Below, piece by piece: positions 36,023-44,658 of a stretch of DNA of 64,000 bases. Position 1 is the first letter of the stretch. Each line of letters begins with the position of its first letter. The DNA comes from CAXNKH01 sp049296795 (lineage in GTDB: Bacteria > Pseudomonadota > Gammaproteobacteria > Burkholderiales > Burkholderiaceae_C). Made by a program: the position numbers and the translations under genes. The DNA is taken from positions 62,001 to 126,000 of the forward strand of contig JBAQTC010000015.1 in NCBI GenBank assembly GCA_049296795.1, written 5' to 3'. A model generated the notes under the pieces. It did no database searches, was not told the origin of the DNA, and saw only the letters and a list, made by a program, of their open reading frames with translations.

Positions 36023-37090
36023 ATGAGCCAAAACGATCAGAATTTCCCCCCCGAGTTCAAGGCTGCGCCCTACCAGCGGATTGCGACCGAAGAGGCTTTT
36101 GCGCCCCCCGAAATGCTGGGCATTTACCGCAAAATCATGGAGCAGGGCGATGTTGATCCCGGCTTCAAGGGCTTGATGGGTTTTTACATGAGCAGCCCCA
36201 GCGATCGGGCCCAGCACATCATGCGCTGCCTGACGGATCTGGATCAGTTGCGCCTGCAGCATATGGACGAATGTGGCATTGACAAACAGGTGATTGCCTT
36301 GACTGCGCCCGGCGTGCAAGTGATGGACAAAGCCACGGCCGTGTCATTCAGCCAGTTGGCCAATGACCAACTGGCGCAAGCGATTCGCAATTACCCGACT
36401 CGCTTTGTCGGCATGATCGCGGTCGCGCCGCAAGACCCGGTAGCTGCTGCCAAAGAAATTGAGCGTGGCGTCAACCACTTGGGGATGAACTCAGTCATCA
36501 TCAACTCCCATACCCAGGGCGAATATCTGTCAGATCCGAAGTTTTGGGACATTTTTGCCGCAGCCGAATCGCTCGATGTGCCGATCTACCTGCATCCCAA
36601 TTCCTTGCCGGCCAATATGATTGCGCCGTTCCAGGAGTGTGGTCTGGATGGCGCAATTTATGGTTTTGGCGTTGAGACGGGTTTGCACGCGATGCGCATC
36701 ATCACGGCTGGGGTGTTCGATCGTTTCCCCAAGCTGCAACTGATCATTGGCCATATGGGCGAGGCGCTGCCGTTCTGGGCTTACCGTCTGGATTACATGC
36801 ACCAGGCTACGGTTCGGTCCCAGCGTTATGAGAGCATGAAGCCCATCAAGAAAAAGCCTAGCGATTATTTGAAAGAAAATTTCTACATCACCAACAGTGG
36901 CGTTGCCTGGGAGCCGGCCATCAAGTTCTCACAAGAGCTGTTAGGCGTTGACCGGGTGATGTATGCCATGGACTATCCCTACCAATACCAGCGCGATGAG
37001 GTGGTGGCGATGGACAATATGACTATGTCAGTGGAGAACAAGAAAAAGTTCTTCCAGACTAACGCTGAGAAAGTGTTCAAAATTCGCTGA
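36023..37090 (+). CDS. ligW: LigW-like (5-carboxyvanillate) decarboxylase, amidohydrolase superfamily
   Basis: This 355-residue protein matches the ACMSD-type decarboxylases, most closely as I recall LigW: shared landmarks are RIATEEAFA, INSHTQGEYL, GLDGAIYGFGVETG, GHMGEALPFW, TNSGVAWEPAI and MYAMDYPYQY. The metal-site residues fall at E23, H191, H244 and D317 and a substrate Arg at R62, equally spaced to LigW. LigW removes CO2 from 5-carboxyvanillate in lignin dimer breakdown; gamma-resorcylate decarboxylase is the main alternative. No ligXYZ genes are visible here. Confidence 0.75.
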   Translation: MSQNDQNFPPEFKAAPYQRIATEEAFAPPEMLGIYRKIMEQGDVDPGFKGLMGFYMSSPSDRAQHIMRCLTDLDQLRLQHMDECGIDKQVIALTAPGVQVMDKATAVSFSQLANDQLAQAIRNYPTRFVGMIAVAPQDPVAAAKEIERGVNHLGMNSVIINSHTQGEYLSDPKFWDIFAAAESLDVPIYLHPNSLPANMIAPFQECGLDGAIYGFGVETGLHAMRIITAGVFDRFPKLQLIIGHMGEALPFWAYRLDYMHQATVRSQRYESMKPIKKKPSDYLKENFYITNSGVAWEPAIKFSQELLGVDRVMYAMDYPYQYQRDEVVAMDNMTMSVENKKKFFQTNAEKVFKIR

Positions 37091-37107
37091 ATCTTGGTGG
37101 GACTTCT

Positions 37108-37524
37108 TTACGCTCCCCACGGATTAATGACCGTCACGCCGGCTGCTTCAAAAGGCACCGTATCGCGTGACGCCACGATGAAACCGCGTGAGACGGTGAT
37201 TGCGGCAATGTAGCCGTCTGATGTTGGAAACCCTCGTCCGGCGACCCTGGACGTCACCGCCATCTAGGCATAATGCCGTGTCGCATCGATGTCGAATGGA
37301 AGTACGCGATCCCTGAATAGTTCCAGCAAGCTGTCCAGGATTTGTGTCAACATGTCCATGCGTTTGCCGGCTGGGAGGGCAGCAATGCCATACAGCAGTT
37401 CGACCAATGTCACGCTGGACAGATTCAGTGTTTCGGCTGCTTGATCGTTCAACCAAGCATGAACAGACTGGTTCGGCCCGGGTTTCATCGCTTCCTAAAC
37501 AACGTTGGTGTCGAGAACGTTCAT
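37108..37524 (-). pseudogene. FitB/VapC-type PIN-domain toxin, broken by two stop codons
   Basis: A 139-codon frame reads like a full PIN ribonuclease toxin from MNVLDTNVV to the C-terminal VTVINPWGA. Two in-frame TAG codons interrupt it, at 37497-37495 (codon 10, after DTNVV) and 37266-37264 (after DATRHYA). Sequence on both sides stays in frame and family-like, including GRGFPTSDGYIAAI. The toxin is therefore inactive unless the stops are suppressed. It starts within the stop codon of the antitoxin remnant (TAATG). Confidence 0.85.
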
Positions 37525-37772
37525 TAGAGCCTCAGTGGCTCGGTCGGTGTCTCTCCTCTTATTGACTGAAAGATTTCGAAATCCTTGTTTGTCAGGCCGA
37601 CTTTGCGGCCCAGTTCTGCGAGGGCCTCACTCACACGAACCCGTGTTTTGGTTTGACCACGATTGCCAGAATATGGCTAACTTCGGCCTAGTGCTGCGCC
37701 CATGAAGCGCTGCTGAACCCTTAATGCGCGATGCACGTCAACGGGCAGATTGCGTACTGTCAGTATGGCCAT
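37524..37772 (-). pseudogene. FitA/VapB-type antitoxin, broken by three single-base losses
   Basis: The frame starts MAILTVRNLPVDVHRAL, as in FitA-type ribbon-helix-helix antitoxins, and ends TRVRVSEALAELGRKVGLT and TPTEPLRL. In the middle the family-like sequence continues only if frames change: AALHGRST in the second frame and AEVSHILAIVVKP in the third. Three one-base deletions explain this and restore frame. Together with the broken toxin this is a fully decayed module. Confidence 0.75.
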
Positions 37773-37776
37773 GGCA

Positions 37777-38757
37777 TCACCTTTTCAGTGGTTCGAGTGC
37801 CGCTTCGCGCAGCGCCTGGATTAAATCAATTGCCGTAGGCGTTAGAGGTCGTCCGATGAGTGTGATGACACCCACAGGCCCGGAAAGTGCAGGGGGTTTA
37901 ACCGGGAGGACTCGAATTTCACCCAGCTCAGCGTAGTGCGATGCGACCCGGCCTGGCATCACCGCGAGCATATCGGCTTCCTGCACCAGCATGATGTTAG
38001 TCAGAATAGACAGGGACTCGACGATGCGCCGCGGTGGTTCCACGCCCGCCTGCCTGAAAGCATCGTCCAGGCGGCGACGGTACACACTGTCCGGCGTGGG
38101 TAGGATCCATTGCTCCTGGGCCAGCGCGGCAAGTTTGAGTGAGCGGCGGCGTCCAAAAGGATGATCGGCGCGCGCCACGACGCACATGGGCTCATCGTAG
38201 AGCGCCTCAAATTTCAGTCCATCGGTGGGCACCTCACTGGAGACGCGTCCGACCACCAGGTCCAGCTCACCGCGCCACAACGCAGGCAAGAGCGCGGCCG
38301 TGGTGCCTTCACGCACCTGCACCGTGTGGTTGGGTTGTCGTTGTTTAAAGCGGACGATGCCGCGCGGGACCAGGGTGGGTGCAGCCACCAGCAAAGCACC
38401 GATGCAAGTCCTGCCGGTTGTGCCCGATGAGATGGCATTGATTTCGTCGCGGGCATGGTCCAGCGTCGCCAGCATCATGCGCGAGTGGCGGATCAAGCTT
38501 TCGCCATAGGCATTGGGCTGGACACCTCGGGCGTTGCGCTCGAACAGTCGCACACCGAGTAATCGCTCCAGATCACCCAGCAAACGTGTCGCTGCCGGTT
38601 GTGTCATGGCGACATGGGTCGCGGCTTTGTGCAGGCTGCGATGCTCGTCCAGCGCCACCAGCAACAAGATCTGGCGCATCTTCAGCCGCGAGCGCAAATA
38701 CCAGTCCGGTAGCACGGTCTCACTTGAGGGTAAGGCAGAAGCGGGTGAGCTGTTCAT
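37777..38757 (-). CDS. LysR-family transcriptional regulator
   Basis: This 326-residue regulator has an N-terminal winged HTH (LHKAATHVAMTQPAATRLLGDLER at about residues 35-60) and a substrate-binding domain of the GbpR/CbbR group. It is transcribed away from the LVIVD operon that starts at 38868, so it is the likely regulator of that operon. The start at 38757 gives a normal length; the extension to 38859 would cross the promoter region. Confidence 0.87.
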   Translation of the reverse strand: MNSSPASALPSSETVLPDWYLRSRLKMRQILLLVALDEHRSLHKAATHVAMTQPAATRLLGDLERLLGVRLFERNARGVQPNAYGESLIRHSRMMLATLDHARDEINAISSGTTGRTCIGALLVAAPTLVPRGIVRFKQRQPNHTVQVREGTTAALLPALWRGELDLVVGRVSSEVPTDGLKFEALYDEPMCVVARADHPFGRRRSLKLAALAQEQWILPTPDSVYRRRLDDAFRQAGVEPPRRIVESLSILTNIMLVQEADMLAVMPGRVASHYAELGEIRVLPVKPPALSGPVGVITLIGRPLTPTAIDLIQALREAALEPLKR

Positions 38758-38867
38758 GGAGGGTGATGCAAAAAATGGTATCTCTAAATCCAGTAATTGT
38801 ATTTGTGCTGTCAAGAAAGAGGCGATAGATTCAGCACTCGCCAGTGGCACTTCAATCAAAGGACATC

Positions 38868-39983
38868 ATGGGACAAGGTATCGGTATCAAAAAAATGGCT
38901 TACGTGGATTGCCCCGGCGGCGGTCAGGTGGTCGTGAAAAATAATATTGCCTACATCGGCAACATGAGCAACCCCGATGGCACCACCATTGTTGATGTCA
39001 GCGACCCACGCCATCCGCGAACGATCTCTCGCCTGGGCATGGTGCCGGGAACTCACTCGCACAAGGTGCGCGTGAAGAACGACATCATGGTGATCAACCG
39101 AGAATTCATGGCGACCGGCCTGGCACCGGCGGGCTTCAAGGGCGGCCTGGGTATTTATGACGTTTCCAAACCGGCCGATCCCAGGCTGATTACCCAATGG
39201 GAAACCGCGGGCAAGGGTGTGCACCGCTTCGACTTTGATGGCGAGTTCGCTTACATTTCTTCCACCGAAGAAGGCTATGTCGGTCACATCATGAAGATCA
39301 TCGACCTGCGCAATCCGGCCAAACCAGAAGAGGTGTCGCGATGGTGGATGCCCGGCCAATGGACCGCAGGCGGCGAAGAAAAAACCTGGGAAGGCGCGAA
39401 CCACCGCTGCCACCATCCGCTGCGCATGGGCAACCGCCTGTACACCAGCTACTGGTTCGGCGGCACCGTGATTCTTGATATCGAAGACATGGCGCGCCCC
39501 AAGCTCGTGTCATCGCTGCACTGGAACGGGGTTTTTCCCTGGCCCACGCACACCGCGCTGCCCATCCCCTTCAAGGTGCGCAACCGCAACCTCATGATCG
39601 TGGCCGACGAAGACGTGTTTCGCAGCGAAGACCAGCCGCCCGCTTTTCTGTGGATGGTGGACATCAACGACGAGACGCGGCCCGTGCCTTTTGGCAGTTT
39701 CCAGGTCGAGGCTGAAGACGGCTCGCCGCGCCCCATCTACACCGGCTGCCACCAGCCCTGCGAAATCATCACCGGCACCGAGCTGCCGGTGGCGTGGTTT
39801 GCCCACGGCTTGCGCGTGATTGATTTTTCTAACCCCCACGCGGTGCGTGAAGTGGCTTCATATGTGCCCGAGCCCACCGGTCACTTGCCACGCGCCCAGA
39901 GCAACGATGTCACGGTCGATGAACGCGGCCTCATGTATTTGCTGGACCGGGTTCGTGGGCTGACTATTTTGGAGCGCACATGA
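38868..39983 (+). CDS. LVIVD-repeat beta-propeller protein
   Basis: This 371-residue protein has repeated units such as TTIVDVSDPRHPRTIS, LGIYDVSKPADPRLI, MKIIDLRNPAKPEEVS and TVILDIEDMARPKLVS. It has no signal peptide, unusual for the family. Conserved His and Asp (GTHSHK, NHRCHHP, PTHTALP, TGCHQPCE) suggest a metal or ligand site in the propeller. GGAC precedes the ATG. It is the first gene of a five-gene operon under a divergent LysR regulator. Function unknown; a lactonase-like or binding role is possible. Confidence 0.75.
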   Translation: MGQGIGIKKMAYVDCPGGGQVVVKNNIAYIGNMSNPDGTTIVDVSDPRHPRTISRLGMVPGTHSHKVRVKNDIMVINREFMATGLAPAGFKGGLGIYDVSKPADPRLITQWETAGKGVHRFDFDGEFAYISSTEEGYVGHIMKIIDLRNPAKPEEVSRWWMPGQWTAGGEEKTWEGANHRCHHPLRMGNRLYTSYWFGGTVILDIEDMARPKLVSSLHWNGVFPWPTHTALPIPFKVRNRNLMIVADEDVFRSEDQPPAFLWMVDINDETRPVPFGSFQVEAEDGSPRPIYTGCHQPCEIITGTELPVAWFAHGLRVIDFSNPHAVREVASYVPEPTGHLPRAQSNDVTVDERGLMYLLDRVRGLTILERT

Positions 39984-40957
39984 AAACGTATGGTCTCGTA
40001 TTAGCGTTCACACGGGTCGTGGCGTTCCTGACGCTATGTGCCGCTAACGTGCACGCGCAGCCCGCCTACCCGAGTAAGCCGATCAAACTGGTGGTGGGGT
40101 TTTCTGCCGGAAGCGCCACCGATAAGGCGGCTCGAATTTTGGCTGATCGCCTCAGCCCCATCCTCGGCCAGCAGCTGGTGGTGGAAAACCGGCCTGGTGC
40201 CTCCAGTTTCATCGCCACGGAAGCGGTGGCCAATGCAGCGCCCGATGGCTACACGATTTTATTCAGTTCTTCATCGGCTACGGTCATCACTGCATCGCGC
40301 GACAACGCACAAACCCGAGCCTACAAAAGCCTCGTGCCAGTGGCGCAGGTGGCGAACACACCTTGCATCCTGGTGGTTCATCCCTCGCTGGGTGTCAAGT
40401 CGGTATGGGAATTCATTGCCTTGGCCAAATCCAAGCCTGATGGCATTTCCTATGCGTCGTCTGGCCCTGGCAGTTCGCCCCACATGTCGGCCGAGCTGTT
40501 CTCCTCGGTGACCGGCGTAAAGATGCTGCACGTCCCCTATAAGGGCAGCTCCGGGGCGCTGAATGATTTGCTGCCTGGACTTGTGCCGGTGATGTTCTCA
40601 CCGGCCTCCAGCGTGCTGCCGCACATCAAGTCCGGCAAGCTTATTGCACTCGCGACCACCGGCAGCCAGAGCATCAGCCAGCTTGGTATTCCCACGCTCT
40701 CAGAATCGGGCCTTCCCGGATTCAGTCTGTCACTCTGGTTTGGCGTGCTCGCGCCCAAGGGTACCGACCCAGCCCTGGTGCAAAAACTCGCATCCGCCAT
40801 CGAAAAAGCGCAGGCCGACCCAGAAACAAACAAGCAACTCTCCACTCTGGACATGAGCGTCATGAAGGCAGGTCCGGTCGAGTTTGGAGCGTTCATTAAC
40901 AGCGAAATCGCCCGCTGGAGCGTACTGATCAAGGTGAATAATATCGTTATCAATTAG
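39980..40957 (+). CDS. Bug/TctC-family solute-binding protein
   Basis: This 325-residue protein has a signal peptide ending near VHAQ, then YPSKPIKLVVGFSAGSATD and APDGYTILFSSS, typical of Bug receptors. It overlaps the LVIVD gene by ATGA with GGAG upstream. It is one of two tandem, clearly different Bug proteins here with no TctAB genes. Confidence 0.9.
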   Translation: MKTYGLVLAFTRVVAFLTLCAANVHAQPAYPSKPIKLVVGFSAGSATDKAARILADRLSPILGQQLVVENRPGASSFIATEAVANAAPDGYTILFSSSSATVITASRDNAQTRAYKSLVPVAQVANTPCILVVHPSLGVKSVWEFIALAKSKPDGISYASSGPGSSPHMSAELFSSVTGVKMLHVPYKGSSGALNDLLPGLVPVMFSPASSVLPHIKSGKLIALATTGSQSISQLGIPTLSESGLPGFSLSLWFGVLAPKGTDPALVQKLASAIEKAQADPETNKQLSTLDMSVMKAGPVEFGAFINSEIARWSVLIKVNNIVIN

Positions 40958-40975
40958 CCAGAAATGGAGACCTTC

Positions 40976-41971
40976 ATGGTGTCAAAAGTTCAATTCAAGC
41001 TGATTTTGGTTCTGGCTGGCGCAGTGACATGGCTGGGGTTGGTGGGTTTTTCCGCTGCGGCTGAACCGGGGGTCTATCCCGTCAAAAGCGTCAAGATTGT
41101 GGTGCCTTTTCCACCGGGTGGTTCGAACGACATCATCGCCCGCCTCGTGGGGAGAAAGCTGGCCGAACTGACGGGCCAGGCTTTCGTTGTGGAAAATCGC
41201 GCCGGGGCGGCTGGGAACGTCGGTGCAGATGCTGTCGCCAGATCGGAGCCGGACGGCTATACGCTATTGCTCACGGCGCCCCCGCCCTTGACGACGAATG
41301 CCGCGCTGTATGACAAAATGCTATTTGACCCCGGCAAGGCGTTTGCGCCTGTTGCATTGATTGCCACGGTGCCTATTGTGTTGGTCGTTCATCCCTCAAG
41401 CGGGATCACGAATGTCAAAGAACTCATTGCGGTGGCCAAGGCAAAGCCTGGCACCCTTAATTTCGGATCTTCAGGCAATGGATCTACCAACCATCTGGCT
41501 GGCATGTTGCTCAAACGCAGGGCGGAGATTGATGTTATTCATGTGCCCTATAAAGGTGCAGCCCCTGCACTGAGCGACCTTATTGCGGGACACATCCCGA
41601 TGATGTTTGACAACATACCTGCGCTCTTGCCGCAGATTCACTCGAAGTCCATCAACGCGATCGCTGTTGCCGGTGCAACCCGTGCCAAGGCACTACCCCA
41701 CGTGCCGACAGTCGCTGAGTCCGGTCTCCCTGACTTCGAAGCCAGCGCATGGTTTGGTCTGGTTGCACCCGGCCAAACGCCACCGCTGATTCTTGCAAAA
41801 CTACAGGCTGCCCTGGATGTCATTTTGAAAACAACGGACATCAAAAGTCGCTTTGACGAGCTTGGCGCAGAACCTAGCACGGTTGCAGGGGCTGACTTCA
41901 GACGCTTTCTTGCTGAAGAGACCAATAAATGGTCGAAAATTATCAAGGAGTCTGGAGCTAAAGCGGACTAA
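40976..41971 (+). CDS. Bug/TctC-family solute-binding protein (tandem paralogue)
   Basis: This 331-residue protein has a signal peptide, YPVKSVKIVVPFPPGGSND and EPDGYTLLLTAP. The ATG at 40976 follows GGAG and is preferred to the one at 40964. It differs from its neighbour in the ligand loop (PPGGSND against SAGSATD), so the two may bind different carboxylates. Confidence 0.9.
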   Translation: MVSKVQFKLILVLAGAVTWLGLVGFSAAAEPGVYPVKSVKIVVPFPPGGSNDIIARLVGRKLAELTGQAFVVENRAGAAGNVGADAVARSEPDGYTLLLTAPPPLTTNAALYDKMLFDPGKAFAPVALIATVPIVLVVHPSSGITNVKELIAVAKAKPGTLNFGSSGNGSTNHLAGMLLKRRAEIDVIHVPYKGAAPALSDLIAGHIPMMFDNIPALLPQIHSKSINAIAVAGATRAKALPHVPTVAESGLPDFEASAWFGLVAPGQTPPLILAKLQAALDVILKTTDIKSRFDELGAEPSTVAGADFRRFLAEETNKWSKIIKESGAKAD

Positions 41972-42030
41972 CCTCGAACATCACCCTAACGGGCCTATCA
42001 ACTCGGATCGTGTGCAGAAAGAATGACGGA

Positions 42031-42819
42031 ATGAATTTGAATCTTCGTGAAAAAGTCGCGGTGGTGACCGGTGGCAGCCTGGGTATAGGGCGAGCCATAG
42101 CCTCAGAATTGGCAATTGAAGGTGTCAAGGTCTTAATCGTGGCGCGCGACTCCGAGCGAACTGAGTTGGCTGCCCATGAACTATCAATAGAGAGTGGTAC
42201 GACTGTGCTCGCCTCCGCTGCTGATATGACCAAGCCCTTGGACATTGAACGAGTCATGAATGCGGCAAGAAGCGCCTTCGGTCGTATCGACATCCTGATC
42301 AACAATGCAGGCTCATCACCGATGGGCGGCATCGTTGATACGCCTGACGCTATTTGGGAAAAATCTCTCAATCTCAAGTTGCTCGGGTATATGCGCTGTG
42401 CGCGCAATGTCCTTCCCGAAATGCGCGCACGGCGTTGGGGGCGCATTGTCAACATCATCGGGCGCAGTGGACATCAACCCCGCGCCAGCTACGTCGCTGG
42501 CGGCGCGGTGAACGCTGCACTGCTGAATTTCACGTTGGCGCTTGCCGAAGAGTGCGCCCCCGATAACGTTCTCGTTACTGGTGTCAATCCGGGGCCCATT
42601 CAGACGGCGCGTTGGAATACATTGATCGCGCAGAGCGCGACCATCGCAGGCAAGGATGCGCAGACGACCAATGCTGCGGCTATTGCATCGGTGAACTTAG
42701 GCCGTGTAGGAAATCCGGATGAGATTTCAGGTCTGGTGGCGTTCCTGTGTTCAGAGCGCGCCTCTTTCATAACCGGTACTTGCATCAATGTCGATGGCGG
42801 CGGAACAAGGTGTATCTAA
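42031..42819 (+). CDS. Short-chain dehydrogenase/reductase with incomplete catalytic triad
   Basis: This 262-residue SDR has the cofactor motif TGGSLGIG (residues 13-20), NNAG (91-94) and Y154 in RASYVAGGAV. The usual YxxxK lysine is replaced by G158, and the NISS serine region reads NIIGRSG. A subgroup of SDRs with Y-x-x-G-S/G shares this pattern. It may still reduce through another mechanism or bind substrate only. Its stop overlaps the next start by one base (TAATG). Confidence 0.85.
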   Translation: MNLNLREKVAVVTGGSLGIGRAIASELAIEGVKVLIVARDSERTELAAHELSIESGTTVLASAADMTKPLDIERVMNAARSAFGRIDILINNAGSSPMGGIVDTPDAIWEKSLNLKLLGYMRCARNVLPEMRARRWGRIVNIIGRSGHQPRASYVAGGAVNAALLNFTLALAEECAPDNVLVTGVNPGPIQTARWNTLIAQSATIAGKDAQTTNAAAIASVNLGRVGNPDEISGLVAFLCSERASFITGTCINVDGGGTRCI

Positions 42820-43634
42820 TGACAAATCAACCCTCTAAAATCAGAGTCAGCAATGATTGCGAAATCGCACTGCGCACAGACGACTACGTGCTTCCTTGGG
42901 ATCAGCGCCCGCCGGTCGTTATGCTCCATGGTCTGGCGGAGAGCGGCGAAGCGTTTCGTCGCTGGGTTCCCTACTTTACGACGCATCATGTAGTCTTGCG
43001 ACCAGATCTGCGTGGCTATGGTGATTCGACGCCAATGGCAGCCAATTACACCTATCTGTTCCAGAATCTGGGCTCGGACATCATTCGCGTGCTGGACGTT
43101 TTAAAGCTCGACAAGGTGTTCCTGATCGGTGGTAAGGTCGGCGGCGCTCTCGCCATGCATCTGGCTGCAACTTATCCAGATCGGGTGATTGGGCTTGCCG
43201 CCGTTGCCGCGCCGATATCATTGACATCGTTTGCGGAGCGTGCCCCCATCTGGCGCAAGCAGATTCGCGAACAAGGTGTGAGTGCGTGGGTCAGGGAGAC
43301 CACCGAGTGGCGGCTGGGGACATCGCTCCCGCCGGAAGCCGTCGATTGGTGGGTGAAGCTGATGTCAAAAACGTCTGCTTCTACGCTTGAGTCATTTCTC
43401 AGGATGGTGCCCACTCTAGATGTCAGCGCCGAGGTCCCGCACATAAAATGCCCGACTGTTGTCATTACCACCACCGGATCAGGACTGGCAACGGTTGATA
43501 CGGTCAAAGCATGGCAGCAGACTATCCTTGGTTCGACGCTGGAAGTGCTGCCTGGTGACTCTTATCACGTTGCCGCGACTGATCCCGATGCCTGTGCTCG
43601 CATCGTTCGCCAGTTCTTTGATCGGATTATTTGA
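42819..43634 (+). CDS. Alpha/beta-hydrolase-fold protein with Lys at the nucleophile position
   Basis: This 271-residue protein has the oxyanion motif VVMLHGLAESGEAF and DLRGYGDS, and a C-terminal His (DSYHVAATDP). The nucleophile elbow reads IGGKVGG instead of GxSxGG, putting K106 where the Ser should be. It therefore cannot be an ordinary serine hydrolase. It is the last gene of the LVIVD operon and is coupled to the SDR gene by a one-base overlap. Confidence 0.82.
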   Translation: MTNQPSKIRVSNDCEIALRTDDYVLPWDQRPPVVMLHGLAESGEAFRRWVPYFTTHHVVLRPDLRGYGDSTPMAANYTYLFQNLGSDIIRVLDVLKLDKVFLIGGKVGGALAMHLAATYPDRVIGLAAVAAPISLTSFAERAPIWRKQIREQGVSAWVRETTEWRLGTSLPPEAVDWWVKLMSKTSASTLESFLRMVPTLDVSAEVPHIKCPTVVITTTGSGLATVDTVKAWQQTILGSTLEVLPGDSYHVAATDPDACARIVRQFFDRII

Positions 43635-43986
43635 GTAGAAATCACTTACAAATCAAGGCAACACGTTTGTTCAGCGGCGTGCGAGCGCTCGCCGTTGCAT
43701 ACCCTTGGAAATGTCTCCATGTTCAACATCAAAAAAGGAGCTTTGGATGACATCAAAGGTGAACAAAGCGACACTTGATGAGCGGTGTTGTGAAGGGCGC
43801 GGGCTACAAGATTCGTTGATTGCTGCGCATGATCTTGAAAAAGGACATCGATCCTTTTTACGTCAATTTCTGGCCACTAGTTTGGCTGACTTGAGACCAA
43901 AATTGCGGCAATGGTTGATGCCATACTTCATCAAATCGAATTCTGTGAGTTGGGTGGCTTCTTGAAAATGAATTGATCAGCGACGG
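43635..43986. other. Intergenic stretch with one doubtful small frame
   Basis: A frame at 43747-43965 starts MTSKVNKATLDERCC after AAGGAG, but it is short, has unusual composition and no recognisable fold. No terminator hairpin was obvious. Otherwise nothing was seen. Confidence 0.35.
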
Positions 43987-44640
43987 TTATGTGGATGGGT
44001 GGACGAATTGCTCCACGTCGCCGACGACCTGGCCTGAGACGATGGGAACACAGTCGCTGGGATAGTCCTGACGAAACTGCCCGCCTGCTTGCTGGGCCAG
44101 ATCGATGAAGCGTTCCAAATGCTTCATCGCGCCGGTCGGCAGATCATGCAACACCATCAGCGTTTTGGGTTGGTCTAAGCACTGCGCAAGTGCAGTCTCA
44201 ACCCAGTTATCCGGTTCACACCAATCGCGTGGAATCGAATTCCATAACACCAGGGTGTGGCCGTCAGCCTTGAGCAAATTCAAAGCCGGGCGCGACAACA
44301 GATGCGGACCCAGCGTGCCGCCACGACCGAAGGGTCGAAAGAAACGCCGCGGATGGCTCAGGCTTCCCAACAAATGCTGGGCGTCACTGATTTCCTGCTG
44401 TGCGGCTGCCACCGGATCGCTGGCTTCGCCCAGCGGAACCTGATGCTGCATCGAGTGGTTGCCGATCCAGTGGCCTTCTGCTTGGGCGCGCTGGGCCAGC
44501 TTTCTGCGTTCGGGGTCGGCAATTTTGCGGCCCAAAACGAAAAAAGTGCTCAGGATGTTTTTCCTGACCAGCAGATCAAGGACACCCGGTGTGACATCGG
44601 GCTCCGGACCGTTGTCAAAAGTCAATGTGAGTTCAAACAC
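43987..44640 (-). CDS. Polysaccharide deacetylase-family protein (NodB homology)
   Basis: This 217-residue protein has the NodB motif 1 as LTFDNGPEPD, motif 2 as HSMQH and a later RPFGRGG. In motif 1 the second Asp, a metal ligand in most members (TFDDGP), is Asn10. It has no signal peptide. It is transcribed just downstream of fdsA with an 18-base gap, so it may be read through from the formate dehydrogenase operon. Confidence 0.8.
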   Translation of the reverse strand: MFELTLTFDNGPEPDVTPGVLDLLVRKNILSTFFVLGRKIADPERRKLAQRAQAEGHWIGNHSMQHQVPLGEASDPVAAAQQEISDAQHLLGSLSHPRRFFRPFGRGGTLGPHLLSRPALNLLKADGHTLVLWNSIPRDWCEPDNWVETALAQCLDQPKTLMVLHDLPTGAMKHLERFIDLAQQAGGQFRQDYPSDCVPIVSGQVVGDVEQFVHPST

Positions 44641-44658
44641 GGGCCGGGAAACTGAAGA

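Noticed and set aside
43747..43965. Small plus-strand frame after the alpha/beta hydrolase, with an AAGGAG upstream
   Set aside because: Short, no recognisable family, and composition unlike its neighbours; kept only as a note in the intergenic entry.
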